Translations under genes and position numbers: made by a program
Source: Phaeoceros laevis
Taxonomy: Eukaryota > Anthocerotophyta > Anthocerotopsida > Notothyladales
Direction of reading: 5' to 3'
Assembly: GCA_049999765.1 (NCBI GenBank)
Contig: JBNGIQ010009497.1
Location: forward strand, 195,272 to 259,271
Length of the DNA: 64,000 bases
Shown here: positions 30,247 through 42,300 of the stretch, piece after piece
How positions within the stretch are numbered: the stretch's first letter is position 1
Layout: each line of letters starts with the position of its first letter
The notes under the pieces: generated by a model
The model's input: only the letters and a program-made list of their open reading frames with translations
What the model was told of the DNA's origin: nothing
Databases searched by the model: none

Positions 30247-32456
30247 CTAAAGAAGGTCAAAGAAGTAATCCAGACCTTGTCCGATCTCCCAAATGGAGAG
30301 CCCGACACCCCAGAGATCTGCCTCTTCTAACCTGAAAGCCAGAGACAGCAAAGAGGGGTAGAATACCCTGTGTGCCTCACCCGGAATTTCGTAGTCAAAA
30401 TAGTGCTCCTTACTATCCCTGTCCCATATCAATTTAGGCTTGTGGAGCGCAAGCAGATCGACGTACTGTTGGCCGAGGATGGACTTCCCACCTGCCAAGC
30501 CGATAGCCATTAGTGGATGCCTGACAGACTGCAGGAGGCCATGTGGATGCAGCATCATACCTGAATCTGAGAAATACTCACCTTGGGGTCGAACAAAATC
30601 ATTGCCATAGAAGTTGACCCCCAATAGCACTTTGCCCACGATGTTCTCTGGATCTTTTGCCCAGAGACTCTTCAGGTCCCTCCCAGAAACAAAGTTCTCG
30701 TATTTCCTACTGACATGCTTCACATAATCGGGCTTCCTACGGATGTGAGTGACGGGAAGAAGCGCACGCACGCATGCCTGCACCCATGCTATTGGGGCAT
30801 TGGGGCCTGGACTAAATGGGTTGGAGAAATCATAAGTCATCAACGAAAATCCGTCAACGTAGCTACCAAGGTCAAGCAAATCATCTGTAGTGATCATTCT
30901 TGGGTCCCCGTTTCGGAACGATGGAGGGGGGATCACAAAAATTAGTTGCATGAACCGTCTACCGCCACTCTCTGGCACAGCTGTAGAATGCAGAGCCGAA
31001 CCCAAGGCCTGCACGAATTCCACAGCCTGCACAAGCCAAATCCGGTCAGTTGAACTCAATTTGCAGGACAAAAACGGCATCTCAAGCCTCCACAAAGAGG
31101 AAGCAAGTACCTTCAAACGCAGTTCTGGCACCTCCAAGAGGCGCGTGCCTTGCCATGAGGACCAGGCCTCAAAAACAACGCCGTCAAACCTTCTGGTCCT
31201 AATGAAACAGCAATCGAGAAGCCAGGTCAGAGAACAAACAAAAACTGCAAACAAGTCACAGGTTTAAATCACAGAGAAGACGATGTGTTCGGACAGTGAC
31301 ATACTTGCATTCGTCAACGATGAGGTCTATAGCACGTCGCCGCTCATCCAAATGGGTCAGCATGGCGTCCAGCGAAATGCCTCTTAAAAGGAAACGTGGC
31401 AGTATCTGAATTAACAAACGCACTCACTGAATGACGAACTTGAATGCAAGCGAGTGGGGACGTAAACGAGTAGACTCATAACTTGAACCCAACGTGAATG
31501 CAACACTGCAGTTTCACACCGGTGCCTAGTTAGGATTGTAGTACACAGAATGGTGCCGGGTGCAACGTGGTGGCATCCAAAGAAATCGGTCATGCAAACA
31601 GACCCATTCTCACCAGTGGAGACCCACCCTTGCGGACCTCCTCCATCCACTCCTCATCTACGTCATGGCCTCCTACCAGCTGCATCTGCGAAGGAAAAGT
31701 ACCTCTGACAAGACCAGAAACAATACCGCACACAGTGAGACCCACAGTCCCCACACACACAAAGAGGCAAACACAACAATTGGCTGGGTTCCGCAACCTC
31801 ACACACCTCTTCAGCTCGTACCACACGGGTGAAACGTGCGTGAACTTCGACCTAAACCTTTTCGCATTGTCATATCCCTTGGGGTTCCTGCATCTAAGAT
31901 CCACAATCAGCAAAATTACTTCCTACACCTACATTCTGCAAGCCACAAAATGCTGCACCAGCCCCGTCACATCTCGCTACAACAGCACAACCAGCGGGCT
32001 GCCTTGCCACCACTCTTGCTCCTGCAATTGCAAGAAAGGCGACACATACCACGGGGTGACGTAGGCCAGAACCATGCCGTCCACGTGCCGGTGCCCCGTA
32101 TTGTTCCAAGGCCGAGAATGCTCCTGCCAAAACAAACACAAAGCTCCTCCTCACATCAGCTCAACCATTCCATTCCCGAGCCAAGCACTCTCATCAAACC
32201 GAGTCCAGACCGATCGCACCTTGAGGATATGCTGGTACGGCACCTCCGGCACCACCAGGCCCCTATCGTAGACCGAGGCGGCGGCATCTCCGGCCTCCAC
32301 AACCTCCCGCTTGCAGCCGAACCATGCCACCGGCAGCAAAACCAGGACGCGCGTCTGTGCGCCACCGCCCCAGGGGAAGAGCAGCTTGAATGCGGTCTCG
32401 GTCTTGGGGCTGCTGGAGCGGCTGCGGGCAGGGCCACCCTGGTGCGACCGCGCCAT
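30247..32456 (-). CDS. CHID1: chitinase domain-containing protein 1-like (GH18)
   Basis: Seven exons (32456-32220, 32123-32050, 31887-31803, 31685-31614, 31405-31305, 31198-31111, 31026-30247) join in phase to 478 aa. After a basic N-terminus there is a signal-anchor-like stretch (VLVLLPVAWFG). Then come DGMVLAYVTPW, RFRSKFTHVSPVWYELK, GGHDVDEEWMEEVRKGG, LPRFLLRG, RFDGVVFEAWSSW, DGFSLMTYDFSNPFSPGPNA, KVLLGVNFYGND and the ending VGLSIWEIGQGLDYFFDLL, the hallmarks of CHID1/SI-CLP across eukaryotes. The GH18 catalytic motif DxxDxDxE is replaced by DGVVFEAW, as in other CHID1 proteins, so sugar binding rather than classic chitinase activity is expected. It is probably secreted or in the endomembrane system. 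Exon 3 and 4 donors were chosen to keep phase (GTGAGG and GTGAGA). Confidence 0.95.
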
Positions 32457-33227
32457 GGCTCTCTCCCTCCCGGTCTCCCCACGACAAGCTCGCAATGGTG
32501 GCCGAGCCAGCCAGCGGCTGGCTAGTCTAGTCTCTAGGAGTCTAAGACTGGTCTACTCTGCGCTCCTGCTACATGGCCTTTCGAATTGGCCATTGGTGCG
32601 GTCACGAAAAGATCCGTGACCTAGCCCAGTGGCCCGGACGACCATCCCTGCATATTATAATGCGCGCCCGCCCCGCTCCTCGCGCACTGATGGTGATCCA
32701 AAAGAGGTTGCTGCGGATAAAAGTGCGTTGGTGGCGTGAAAGCTTGTCCACTTTCGGATTACAGTACGCCGAAAGTACTCGAGGGCTCTGCATGCAGTGG
32801 GGGGTCCAGCAACGAAATCGTGTGCCAATCTTTTGCTGTTGGAATGACAGCAGCAAAGCGAGCGGGACAAGCGTGACAAGATTCACAGCTACTTGTCTGT
32901 TGAAAGGCCAGCCCGCCTGTACCTACCAGATTTCTTCTCCACCTTACGTCATGTCAGAGGAGCCCGTGCCAGAATCAGTAACTCCACTCATACCACATCT
33001 TGGGCAGATATTCAAACCTTCTTCTTGGCCCCAGCCCGGTGGGAGGCCAATAATGATGAGGCAATTGAGGAGGATCTCAGTGCTGTCTCATTGAACAATG
33101 ATGGATATGGAGACTATTTCTATCAATCACACACTCCTGATAGATGGCTTATGTCATATCAAAATTATGCAGCACTCTAGACCTGCTTATTATTTAAAGA
33201 TACTGTGCGCATCACTTCTGTCCATCC
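32457..33227. other. intergenic upstream of the CHID1-like gene
   Basis: It should contain the promoter of the minus-strand CHID1-like gene. A plus-strand open stretch at 32893-33180 (containing EEDLSAVSLNNDGYGDYFYQ) starts at a non-ATG codon and has no recognised family. Confidence 0.4.
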
Positions 33228-33298
33228 GCACCGGTGGTCTAGTGGTAGAATAGTACCCTGCCACGGTACAGACCCGGGTTCGATTCCCGGCCGGTGCA
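33228..33298 (+). tRNA. trnG-GCC: tRNA-Gly (GCC)
   Basis: A full 71-nt cloverleaf: acceptor GCACCGG pairs CCGGTGC, discriminator A, D arm with GTGGTAGAA, anticodon stem GTACC/GGTAC with loop CTGCCAC (anticodon GCC), T arm CCGGG-TTCGATT-CCCGG. The A and B boxes are intact, no intron, and no CCA is encoded, as expected for a nuclear gene. Confidence 0.97.
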
Positions 33299-33325
33299 CA
33301 ACGCGTGCTAATCGAACATTTGGAA

Positions 33326-33461
33326 ACTTTTGATATGCCTACGAAGTATGCACTGTTCTACTTTTGATATTCCTACGAAGTATGCACTGTTCTACTTTTG
33401 ATATGCCTACGTAGTATGTACTGTTCTACTTTTGATATGCCTACGTAGTATGCACTGTTCT
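33326..33461. repeat. 34-bp tandem repeat, four copies, beside tRNA-Gly
   Basis: Unit ACTTTTGATATGCCTACGWA plus GTATGCACTGTTCT at 33326, 33360, 33394 and 33428, with only one to three differences between copies. It begins 28 bp after the tRNA. Confidence 0.97.
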
Positions 33462-33473
33462 ATGACAATGCTC

Positions 33474-33568
33474 GAAATACCGGGCGGGGTGTTCGCTTCC
33501 CAGGGCGGGGTGTTCGCTTCCCATGCGGAGTCGGCTAAACACCATAATCATCTTACTACTACTACTCA
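33474..33568 (+). mobile_element. SINE-like element, TAG-tail family copy 5
   Basis: On the plus strand GGGCGGGGTGTTCGCTTCCC occurs twice in tandem, the second followed by ATGCGGAGTCGGCTAAACAC then CATAATCATCTTAC and a (TAC)n tail. It is the closest relative of copy 4 at 12385-12470 on the opposite strand. The B-box-bearing segment is duplicated in this copy. Confidence 0.75.
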
Positions 33569-33903
33569 ACATCCGAGCCTCCACCACCTCTTGGCATCTT
33601 GTGTGAGTAGACTGACCCGTCACTCTTGAAGGAGCTAATGCTGCACGGTGGGCCCCACTGTTTCCCGAACCAACTCTCTATAGCAGGCTAGCCTGAGGTC
33701 GGAGCGCGAATTCTAAGCAGCAAGGGGCGTGAATGCTGCCACGGATTGCTAATTTGCTATATGCGTGCTCGTGTTACCTACGATAACAAAAGGCCGGAAA
33801 TGGACACAAGTCGTAACTGTAACTCTTGGCCCTTGTTGGTTCAAACTTCCCTGTCACGAATAAGGTTCTGGGCAGCATTGACTTAAAGTGTGCCAATTGC
33901 TCC
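33569..33903. other. intergenic, no gene seen
   Basis: Between SINE copy 5 and the stop codon of the OXA-like gene. It should include that gene's 3' UTR. Confidence 0.4.
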
Positions 33904-36900
33904 CTATTTTTCTTCCTTCACGATCGTCTCCGTGCCAGAAGTCCCATCGTCCCGCTCTTTTTCCAATTTCGCAACATAGAGACGGTCTATCATGTTATCA
34001 TGTAGTGCAGCTCGTTTAAGTACCTGCAACGCTTCCTCCTTTCGACCATGTTCATGCAATACACTACACAATCTATCAAGTTAGACTCTTACAAGACACC
34101 AGTTATAGAAGCAACTTGTGCACACCAAAAAATTCCTGATAAGCTAGCTGTTACATAACCGAGCCCTCACAGGTTCCTCTCCAATGGACACTAACCTACG
34201 AGGAGAAACACGATTACAATACCTGCCCAAGGTCACCAACGCCTTCAAGTAGCGCCGGCGCGAGTGGGGCTCATCAGGCAACTCCAACACGGCAACTGAC
34301 CTCAAAGCTTCCATTGCTTCTTCTTTCTTATCCTGAAAGTTCTTTGAGTTGCCAAAGATGTGCGATACCATGACGCAAAGGCTGCTGCAAAAACAAGGTC
34401 GAGAAAGCTTACTTGATGGTATAAAGCAATACCAGCCCCAAAGTGCGCAGCAATCCGGAGACCATCATCCTTTGCCTGCACAAGTCTGTATGATTACACT
34501 TGCAAGCAAATTAATGCTTGGACAAGTCTGCATGACAGAGGTTTGCGGGATTGCAAAGTTTCAAAAAAATGGGCACACCTTCGCAATTGCTGAATCATAA
34601 AACGTCATTGCAGCAGCCCACTGTTGTTTCTCAATATGGAGCTTCCCAAGTGCATTGTAAGCTTCTGCAAGATTTGGATCGCGAATAACAGCCTGCCTGC
34701 ATACAGCCATGTGCAGAACTGAAATTGCATCCATACCATCGACACTGTGACAATCCCATCACTAGATGGAATGCCCTGCCCCTGATTGCAGTTATCATGT
34801 CGCAGCTGGACAGAAACTCAAAAGAATTGAACTCACTTCAGAAGGTGTATTGCTTCCTCTCTCTGACCTTGAGCTGCACAACTCGCGGCTTGCTTTGAGC
34901 CACGTATCAAAATTTGCAAACTTTCAGCAAACACCGCTAAAAGTGGCAATAAGCGAAAGAACTGAGCATTAAAACAATCCTACAGAATGAAAGGTTCAAA
35001 AAACTACCACAAGCAACTCAGAATCCAGTGCTGCCGATGAAGATGAAGCACTGCCCTCGTTCACAACAAAGGGCAACCTTCCAGCTCTCTGCTTAGACAG
35101 TTGCGGTAGTCCAAGCTGCTGACGGATAGACGGGTGCTGCAAAGCTACAGTCTAACCAAGCGTTTTGTTATGATACTCCATCAATTGACACAAAGAACGC
35201 ACCACACAACAATCAAACCTTACCTGAGCAAGAGTGAGAATGTTGTTTGGAACCCAGTACATAAATACGCCCTGCAGAGACATCGCTGTAGGATTCACCT
35301 ACCACAACAGCACAATTCACTGGGTGCATAACAGATTAAAAGCAAAACAAGCAGATCTTACCTGGGGGAGGTAAAAAGAAATGAGAAACATTGGTATGGT
35401 GGCGGCCTCCAAGCTCCATTTGAAGAACTGCATGCAAAAGCGGTGAGCTTTTCTTCATACTATCATGCGAAGCTTAATTGAAGTCTTCAGAAAATGATAA
35501 CTCCGTGTACAGAAGTGCAAGACCAGGGACCAAGCGTTCTGGAGGAAACATTACGCTTAATATTCATGGTACCTTCATAACAGTTGCGAATGTCCCATTC
35601 TGCTCTTCAACGCCGCTAAAGGACATCTACACTTGTAGGAATTAGCACAGCAAACAGGCAGTGGAGCAGACAATCATCCGTGAATTGTCACGAACGCAAA
35701 CAAAGCTGGCAGGAGAATTCAACATACAAGGTATGCCTTTCTAATGACAATAGATGTGCATCACACTCACTTGCAGGTTCATGAAGTGCGTCCCAGCCAC
35801 CATTAAAGGAAAAACTGCCCCCAGTGCACCTTGTACCGGCAGTGTTAGATCCACAAACCAGAATGCACCTCCCTGGAAATAAAAACTGTAAAGAACACTA
35901 TGTCCGGACTTGATAAATTCACAACCACTCTAGCCAGCAAATAATTGGGCAAATCACGTCAGTACATACAACATCGAATCCAGGATGTTGCGTCAAAGCC
36001 ATCTGTCGAACAGCTAATATCCAAGAAATGAATATAGGTATCTGGAACATGCGGATGCATATTGGTCAGTATCGAAAGTGGATATATGTACCAGGATAAA
36101 CCCAGATGTAATCACAATGCTTTGGCAGGATATCAAAGAAAAGCACCTGTACAAGTGGGACAACAATGAGCCATCCAGGACTGGGCGCACCAAGCTCTTG
36201 ACGCTTTTTCGTAAAGAGACGGTACTGCTCAAGCAAAGAAATCCCTGTGCCCCTTGGAGGAAGAAAGGAAGGAACTGCAGAAACACAACAAGCAGTACAA
36301 AATCTCGAAATGTAAGTACAGAACGTAGGAATACTGCTCCCAGAAGCACCAGCACTCCCAACGCCGCAGGTACCCAAGTTTGCAAAGGTAACCACTAAAA
36401 GAAAAGCGGGCAGTGCTCACGGTTAGCACGCAGCCGAGCAAGCTGTGCAGCCTTCTTCAGCTGCTTCACAGTCAGCGGGAAGAGCATAGCTCTCAACCCC
36501 ACAGTTGATGTCAAGATGGTTAACCACCTAGCAGTGCATGCAAAAGTATGGGACTTCAAATTTCTCAGCACGGCTACATTGGTGACGACCTCGTTCACAA
36601 AGACTGCTAAACTTGCCAGCTCAGTCACAGCACGGCTCCCTCTTATGCTGGAGTGCATGACAGAGTGATAACCTACCAAGGCATGCCCGTCAAGCCGTGT
36701 ACGCAATCCAGAATAGAAATTGCTGCATCCACTGGTGCATGTAAAAGAGCATAAAGATGAGCTCCTGAGGACTCAGCGTCAGACATTCGAGCGAACAAAG
36801 GGGTGGCAAGCTCGGCATGACCCTCATCCAGGCTGCCAGCAGCGGAAAAGTTTTTCGAGGGATCAAACTGGTGGTCCATAAATTGCGTCGCCTGGGCTCC

Positions 36901-37191
36901 CAGATGAGGGTCCTTGCTGCCATCGGCGGTCAACAGTGTCGAGGGATGCAACCCGTTGTCCGCAGCTTGCGTCCCCTGAGCTCCCAAATGAGGGTCTTTG
37001 CTGTGATCAGCGGTGACCGCTGACTGGTGATCAGAATGGTAGCCAGAATAAGCGGAATACAACCAAGGGAAGTGCTTGACAATGTGAGCTTCTCGCATGC
37101 ACATGCCAATTGGCCCGCACAAGTAGCGATCACTTGCACTCCGGCCTGTTGGTGTAAGGAGCCGACGCATCAATTTGGCACCAACTCCCAT
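33904..37191 (-). CDS. OXA2: OXA1/ALBINO3-like membrane insertase with C-terminal TPRs, mitochondrial type
   Basis: About 14 exons on the minus strand, ATG at 37189-37191, stop TAG at 33904-33906. Exon 1 (to 36677) encodes an Arg-rich presequence (KLMRRLLTPTGRSASDR) and a polar region ending HGLTGMPW. Later exons encode the YidC/Oxa1 core: WLTILTSTVGLRAMLFPLTV then KQLKKAAQLARLR, LFTKKRQELGAPSPGWLIVV, IPIFISWILAVRQMAL with TQHPGFD, GGAFWFVDLTLP, FFKWSLEAATIPMFLISFYL and GVFMYWVPNNILTLAQ. The C-terminus has TPR-like helices (QAVIRDPNLAEAYNALGKLH, KEEAMEALRSVAVLELPDEP). Plants have such an OXA1-TPR form that inserts proteins, including respiratory subunits, into the inner membrane. It faces a plastid-protein gene head to head across 317 bp. 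Confidence 0.92.
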
Positions 37192-37508
37192 ATGGCTAGC
37201 AGTCAGTAGCTTGGGATCCCTAGTAAGCACGCAATTCTCCTTCTACTTCTGCAGATTGGTGATGGCGAATTGACAAATTCATTCAAGTTTGCAGCCATGC
37301 CTGGAGTAAACTAGATGACTTTTCATTTGTTCCGGTACGAACTTACGAAGCACTGAACAGATCCCAATACCAGCTGACGTCATTGAAGCAAACTTCGAAA
37401 ATTTTGCCTATCTACAATGTTGCTGATGTGCTGACGTGCACGACGCAGACGCCATTCGCACACCTATCGCCACCTACTAGGTTAGCGACCTGTTATAACT
37501 TGCCCGAC
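37192..37508. promoter_or_regulatory. divergent promoter region between OXA-like and plastid membrane protein genes
   Basis: Only 317 bp separate the two start codons, so 5' UTRs and promoters of both genes must share this stretch. No TATA box stands out. A shared promoter is inferred from spacing alone. Confidence 0.5.
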
Positions 37509-38204
37509 ATGGCGGTAGCTTCCAGCGCTTGTGCGTGCAGCATATCGGTCTTTAGCCGTGGAAGTGTCGCTGATAACTACTACCGGTCGAAGTTGAAGTC
37601 GCTTCCGGCAGCGGGTCTGGGTCGAAGTCGCCACCGTGACCTTCAAGCACAACCGGTGCACGCAGCTGGAGATGGGCTTGTGACAAGAGGGCGAAGATGC
37701 CACCAAAGCCCCCGGGCTCTCTTCGGTGCGAACCTAAGTACCTTGAATCTGCAATCGCGTCTTTTGCCTGCAACAAAAGCGCATCGGACTACAAAGGCAT
37801 CTGTCTTTCGTCTTTCCAGACTGAAGTATATCACTCCTAGTCTGAAGGAGCTGCGGTAAGCATTACCTTGCTGTGTGGGTGACAACTACAGGTGGAGGTG
37901 GAGGTGGCGGGAGCGAAACGGGCAGCAAGGATAAGAAGTTCATAAGCAAAGAGGAAGAGCCAGAGCAGTGAGCATTGTGCAAGCGACCTGTGTTCCGTTA
38001 TGGTAGGTGTGTGTCGCAACACAATTTGACCCGGTGCCCGGTCTATGCTCCATTTGCAGGTATTGGCAAACAGCGGATGAGAAATCCGGCAAGGGGCCAA
38101 TGTCCACGCCGCTACCCTACATTGCGCTGCTCGGGGTTCTGTCACCCTTTATCATTCTAGGCATTGCATTTGCCAACAACTGGATCAAGATTCCTGTAAG
38201 GTAG
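37509..38204 (+). CDS. small plastid (thylakoid-type) single-span membrane protein
   Basis: Exons about 37509-37855, 37892-37967 and 38060-38204. Exon 1 encodes a Ser/Ala/Arg-rich transit-peptide-like region (MAVASSACACSISVFSRGSV). Exon 2 encodes GGGGGGSETGSKDKKFISKE then EEPEQ. Exon 3 gives YWQTADEKSGKGPMSTPLPY, a span (IALLGVLSPFIILGIAFANN) and WIKIPVR. The C-terminal half closely resembles a short conserved green-plant membrane protein that I remember as plastid-located and uncharacterised. The phase between exons 1 and 2 is off by one base in my model (exon 1 ends in phase 2, exon 2 needs phase 1), so either the exon 1 donor is elsewhere, exon 1 is in another frame, or there is an indel. 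Confidence 0.65.
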
Positions 38205-39391
38205 GCAGGAAGTGATGGACACTTCGGGTGGGGTGTGGCATGCGACCGAGGGTGATGGTGTCTTTTGAAATTTGGTTTGTGTCAGCCTGAAAAGACAGGA
38301 TTGTGACAGCTTCTCTGCCGGCTTTGGCTCTTTGACTAGTACTAGCCTTTATCACTCGATAGAACTTTCAACGAGCCAAGCATTGACGCTATTAAAGCAC
38401 ATAAGCCATCGCGGTGGGGGCAATCGGCTTACTTGGTACCAAGTTGATCCCAACTTTTGAGTGCTTGGTCCTGACACTGCAGGTTCCGCTGCCATCGCTC
38501 CCATATGATGCACAATGTTCTCCCCTCAACTGTCTCCCATCGTTGAAGATGGAGTGGATACTTGGCTCGAAGCCTTTTGTAACGCCGTGAAGGAGTCGTC
38601 CACAATTCGCCTTTCCGAGCTTTTCCTACAAGCTTCAGAGCACCTGCCTCCGTAAACATCACCTCCACGCCATTCCCTGACTTCCACTCTTCCAATGACT
38701 TTACTACCATCCGTGCACGACTACCGTACTCAAGATAGCACCCGACTAGTTTGCAGCTTACCACAGTTGCTTGGTTCTGTTTTCGGTTTACCAATGATAC
38801 CAGTGCAGTGGAATGCTTCTGCCGTCTACTACTATCAATGTCTATAATGCACTGGAGTGACTGGACTGCTACTGCCGAAAAAGCCTGCAATTGCTCCCCC
38901 TACAATTGAGGGCCACCGCAAGTTCATGCAACATCAGACCGACGCTGTGGGCAGAAAATGTCCACCACATTATATCATAAGATGTCCACCACATTATGTG
39001 TATACCATTAATGTACATTTCTGCAATCGAGCAAGCACATAGGCAACACAGAATTGGTACTCGGGGGCTGTTAGGTGGTGCCTCGAGAAGACGACGTCAG
39101 TAGTCACACGACCACACACAACGCAACCAGGAGAACCAAACTGTGTAACTAAGATCGGTCAGCAACAGATTTCCTTTTGGAACCGTGGGTCGACGAGCCT
39201 TTGTGCTAGGCATGCGGCCACATGCTGCTAAAGCTGCCCAGGATCACTAAAGCAGTAAAACTGGAGAGCGACTTTCACACATTCGATCCACGTCGGTCTT
39301 GGTTGCATGCCAGTGGGGGTCCACGGTGCACACTCTTAGAGCGTCCTCCGTGCTTGCTCTCAGGTAAATTAGCTGGACAGACTCATCCACA
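38205..39391. other. intergenic with a dispersed repeat
   Basis: Between two gene 3' ends (the plastid-protein gene and CTR9). It includes the unassigned frame at 38429-38890 and the segment shared with 9.7 kb. Confidence 0.5.
38429..38930 (-). CDS. unassigned frame, 153 aa, member of a dispersed repeat
   Basis: An open minus-strand frame containing SCKLVGCYLEYGSRARMVVK and SLEEWKSGNGVEVMFTEAGA. Its upstream part (38780-38930) is homologous to 9655-9800. I recognise no family. It could be an exon of a repeat-borne gene or a chance open frame in a dispersed repeat. Confidence 0.3.
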
Positions 39392-42300
39392 TCAAATGGA
39401 CGACTCAGGGCTTTCTTTTCTTCGAACCCGGGGCTCGTCCCCTTCCTCCTCGCTTTCTACATATCGCCTGGCACCCGCTTGTGGCATGTCTTCGTCCTCA
39501 GATTCCGATAGCGCTTGCCTCCGTCCTCTCTTGCGAGGTTGCCGGTCTTCGGGCACCTGCGAGGAAACAGATGAAAAGAGTCAGGACGCATGCGCTGTCT
39601 GCAACTCTAAGGGCTGTACAGGTGGAGGGCTGCTCACAGTCCCATCTTCGTCGTCGCTCTCATCCAGCCCGGCAGCCGCGAGCTCCACCTCAGCTATGCC
39701 TTCAGCCTCTTCCTCTTGGTCATCCTCAGCTCTCTCCTCGTTTTCTTCCTGCTGCCTCTTCTCACGCTTTCTCCTCCGTTTCTCCTTCTTCTTTTCCTTC
39801 TTCTCGACGATGAAATCGTCATCCTCGTTCGAAGGCTTTTCTCTACGCCTGTCTCTCTCTTTCTCCCTCCAGGAGTCTTTCAACCGAGACAACTTGGCCT
39901 CTTCCTCCTGAACCTTTCTCAGCTCAAGATCACGTTTTCTTCGCTCAAGCTGTGGCACACAAACCCAGAAGCACAATTGAGAGCTGCAGCTTCTGCAGAA
40001 TTTGGCGAGCCTCAGAGAGTGTTACCGACACGAACAGGAAGTCTTACCTGAAGCTTGCGCTCGTCTTCTGCTTTTCGGCGAGCCTCCTCAGCAACTGCCA
40101 GCTGCCGTGCTACCTCTTGCTTCTGTCGAGTTTGTTGCTCCTCGCGTTCAGCGGCTTCAAGATGGACTTTGGCAGCATCCAACAGATGCTTGCAATACTC
40201 CACGTGCATATCAATCTTCTTTTCGTCAAATCCGTGAAGATGATGTGAACTGATGCCTGACAACTGACTGAAGAGACGCAGGGCATTTTTCAGTTCTGCC
40301 ACCGACTGCCGGACCTGCATCACATGTTACGGTGAGTGCAAGTTCACGAGATGAGAACGTTCACGTCCAAATCACAATGACACACCTCATCTGCAGTTCG
40401 CTTCACTTTCTGAAGTGTGGCTGTGGAGTACTTCTGCATAGCAATTGCAGCATCAAAACGCAAAGTGTAGTTCGAGGGCTGCAGATGGATGGACCGCAGC
40501 AGGACTCGCTTGCATTCCTGCCATTGCTCTGCTTCATAATGAGTCCGGGCCAGGTACAGTAGCACAGTCGTATCGGTGTTGTGGTAAAATCTCTTCAGGC
40601 AATTTTGGTACTGCCACACAACCAAGCCACGCGTCAACAAAACGCAAATGATTCAGGTCAAAAAGAACCTGGTGAACTCTGGCGCTTACCATCTTCACAG
40701 CCAGTGCAAACTGCCCTTGTGCAAGAAACACGTGCGCAAGATTGATCCAAACATCCGGCATTTCAACCGTGACGTTTCCAGCAGCAGATTCTTGGACCTG
40801 AGTAAACATGTAGACGGCAAACATTGAGTCGAATGGAGCTGATAAAGACCTACTCTTGCACCCGAGTAGAAATGCTTACCTGAGTGAAAATTTCCTTGGC
40901 ACTATCAAACAAGCCTTTCTCAGCTAAAACAACCCCAATGCCGTTTGCTGCATACATGTTGTTATGTTTTAATGACAGCACCTGCATGACCAGTGTCATC
41001 CCATTAGTACCTGCAAACTGCAAAGCGCTGCTACGTACTTACAACAAGTGAGGGTGGCACCCAGAAATCCACCTTTCCGTACAACTCCTTGCTTTTCTCC
41101 AGATGAGTTGCCTCCAACTTCGGGTCCTTCCTTTCGCCTCGGACAGCAGCATAGTAGTTCCAATTACCCTGTGTCAATAATGTTGTGGCAATCAGTATCA
41201 GGTTGCCGTTGCTAGTGTAACAATGCACATTCAGCACAAAGACTTACCAATGCAAGAGTTGCATAATTGTCTTTGCCGTCAGAGAGCTGGAGCACCTCTT
41301 TGATAGTCTCCTTTGCTTTTAACCAATCGTCTACTCTAAGCTCAAGGTTTGCCCGAAATGTCAATGCCTCAGCATGTCGCTCATTCTTGTCCAGAGCCTT
41401 GGATACCTACAACATAAGTAAAAGCAGAGGATGTCGTAGAACTGCTCCTGAAGATTTGGTGAGTCTGCCAAAAGATCAAGATGATTGCCACCTCGTAGGC
41501 TAAAAGGTTTCTGCTTACCAGTTCAGTGCTCTGGCTAATCCTATTCCTTGCTAAAGCCATAGATGCCAACCGAAGGTAGGCATCTACATACTCGGGGTGC
41601 TGATAATAACACACCAGTTAGTACATCGACTTCACAGATGAAACATGCCAACAATGCTCCATAACTGAGCCTCAAGTGAGTGAGAACAGATGTGTGCCAC
41701 AGTTACCTTGAACACAATCAGCTCGTACAGAACTGCTGCCTTGCCAGATTCATGTAACAATTCATGCACCCTTGCTAAGTTGAAGAGAACAGTAACCTTC
41801 TCAGAGGACACCTCCAGGGGCATTTCCTCTTTTTCAAGACCTGTGAAAAATTCAACATTGTCTCCAGACTCTGTGAAACTCACATCCCCCCTCTTGGTTG
41901 CTAAACTGCCAGAGCTAATTTCCAGCCAAATGCCTTCATCCAAGGCTTCTCTGAAAGACTGAAGAGCTGCCTGTCCAACACAAGTAGAATGCTGTAAGAA
42001 CTTAAAGCGTGATGATGGAAGAAGGATTGGAGATCAGATCTAGTATGTAAACAACCTCGTATTCTCCACGCTCCAGGTGCAGCACTCCAATATTATTTAG
42101 CAGCGCAAGGGGTATAACCTCTTGCTGCTTCTTCAAGAGGCTCTGGGCTTGTCTCAATGCTTCCAGGGCTTGCCCTATGTCGCTCGCCACCAACAGATCT
42201 CCTATTTCCACCCAAGCCTGTTGAACCAGACATGCAAACACAGATCAGACTCTGTTCTGTGCCAGATTTCGATGCATGTGTACTGTGACTTACATCAACG

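Noticed and set aside
32151-32495. Several overlapping frames at the start of the CHID1-like gene
   Set aside because: Only the frame from ATG 32454-32456 splices in phase to the GH18 exons. The others are GC-rich shadows.
39222-39911. 229-aa plus-strand Ser/Phe-rich frame
   Set aside because: It is the antisense of the CTR9 C-terminal charged exons, whose splice signals and motifs are on the minus strand.
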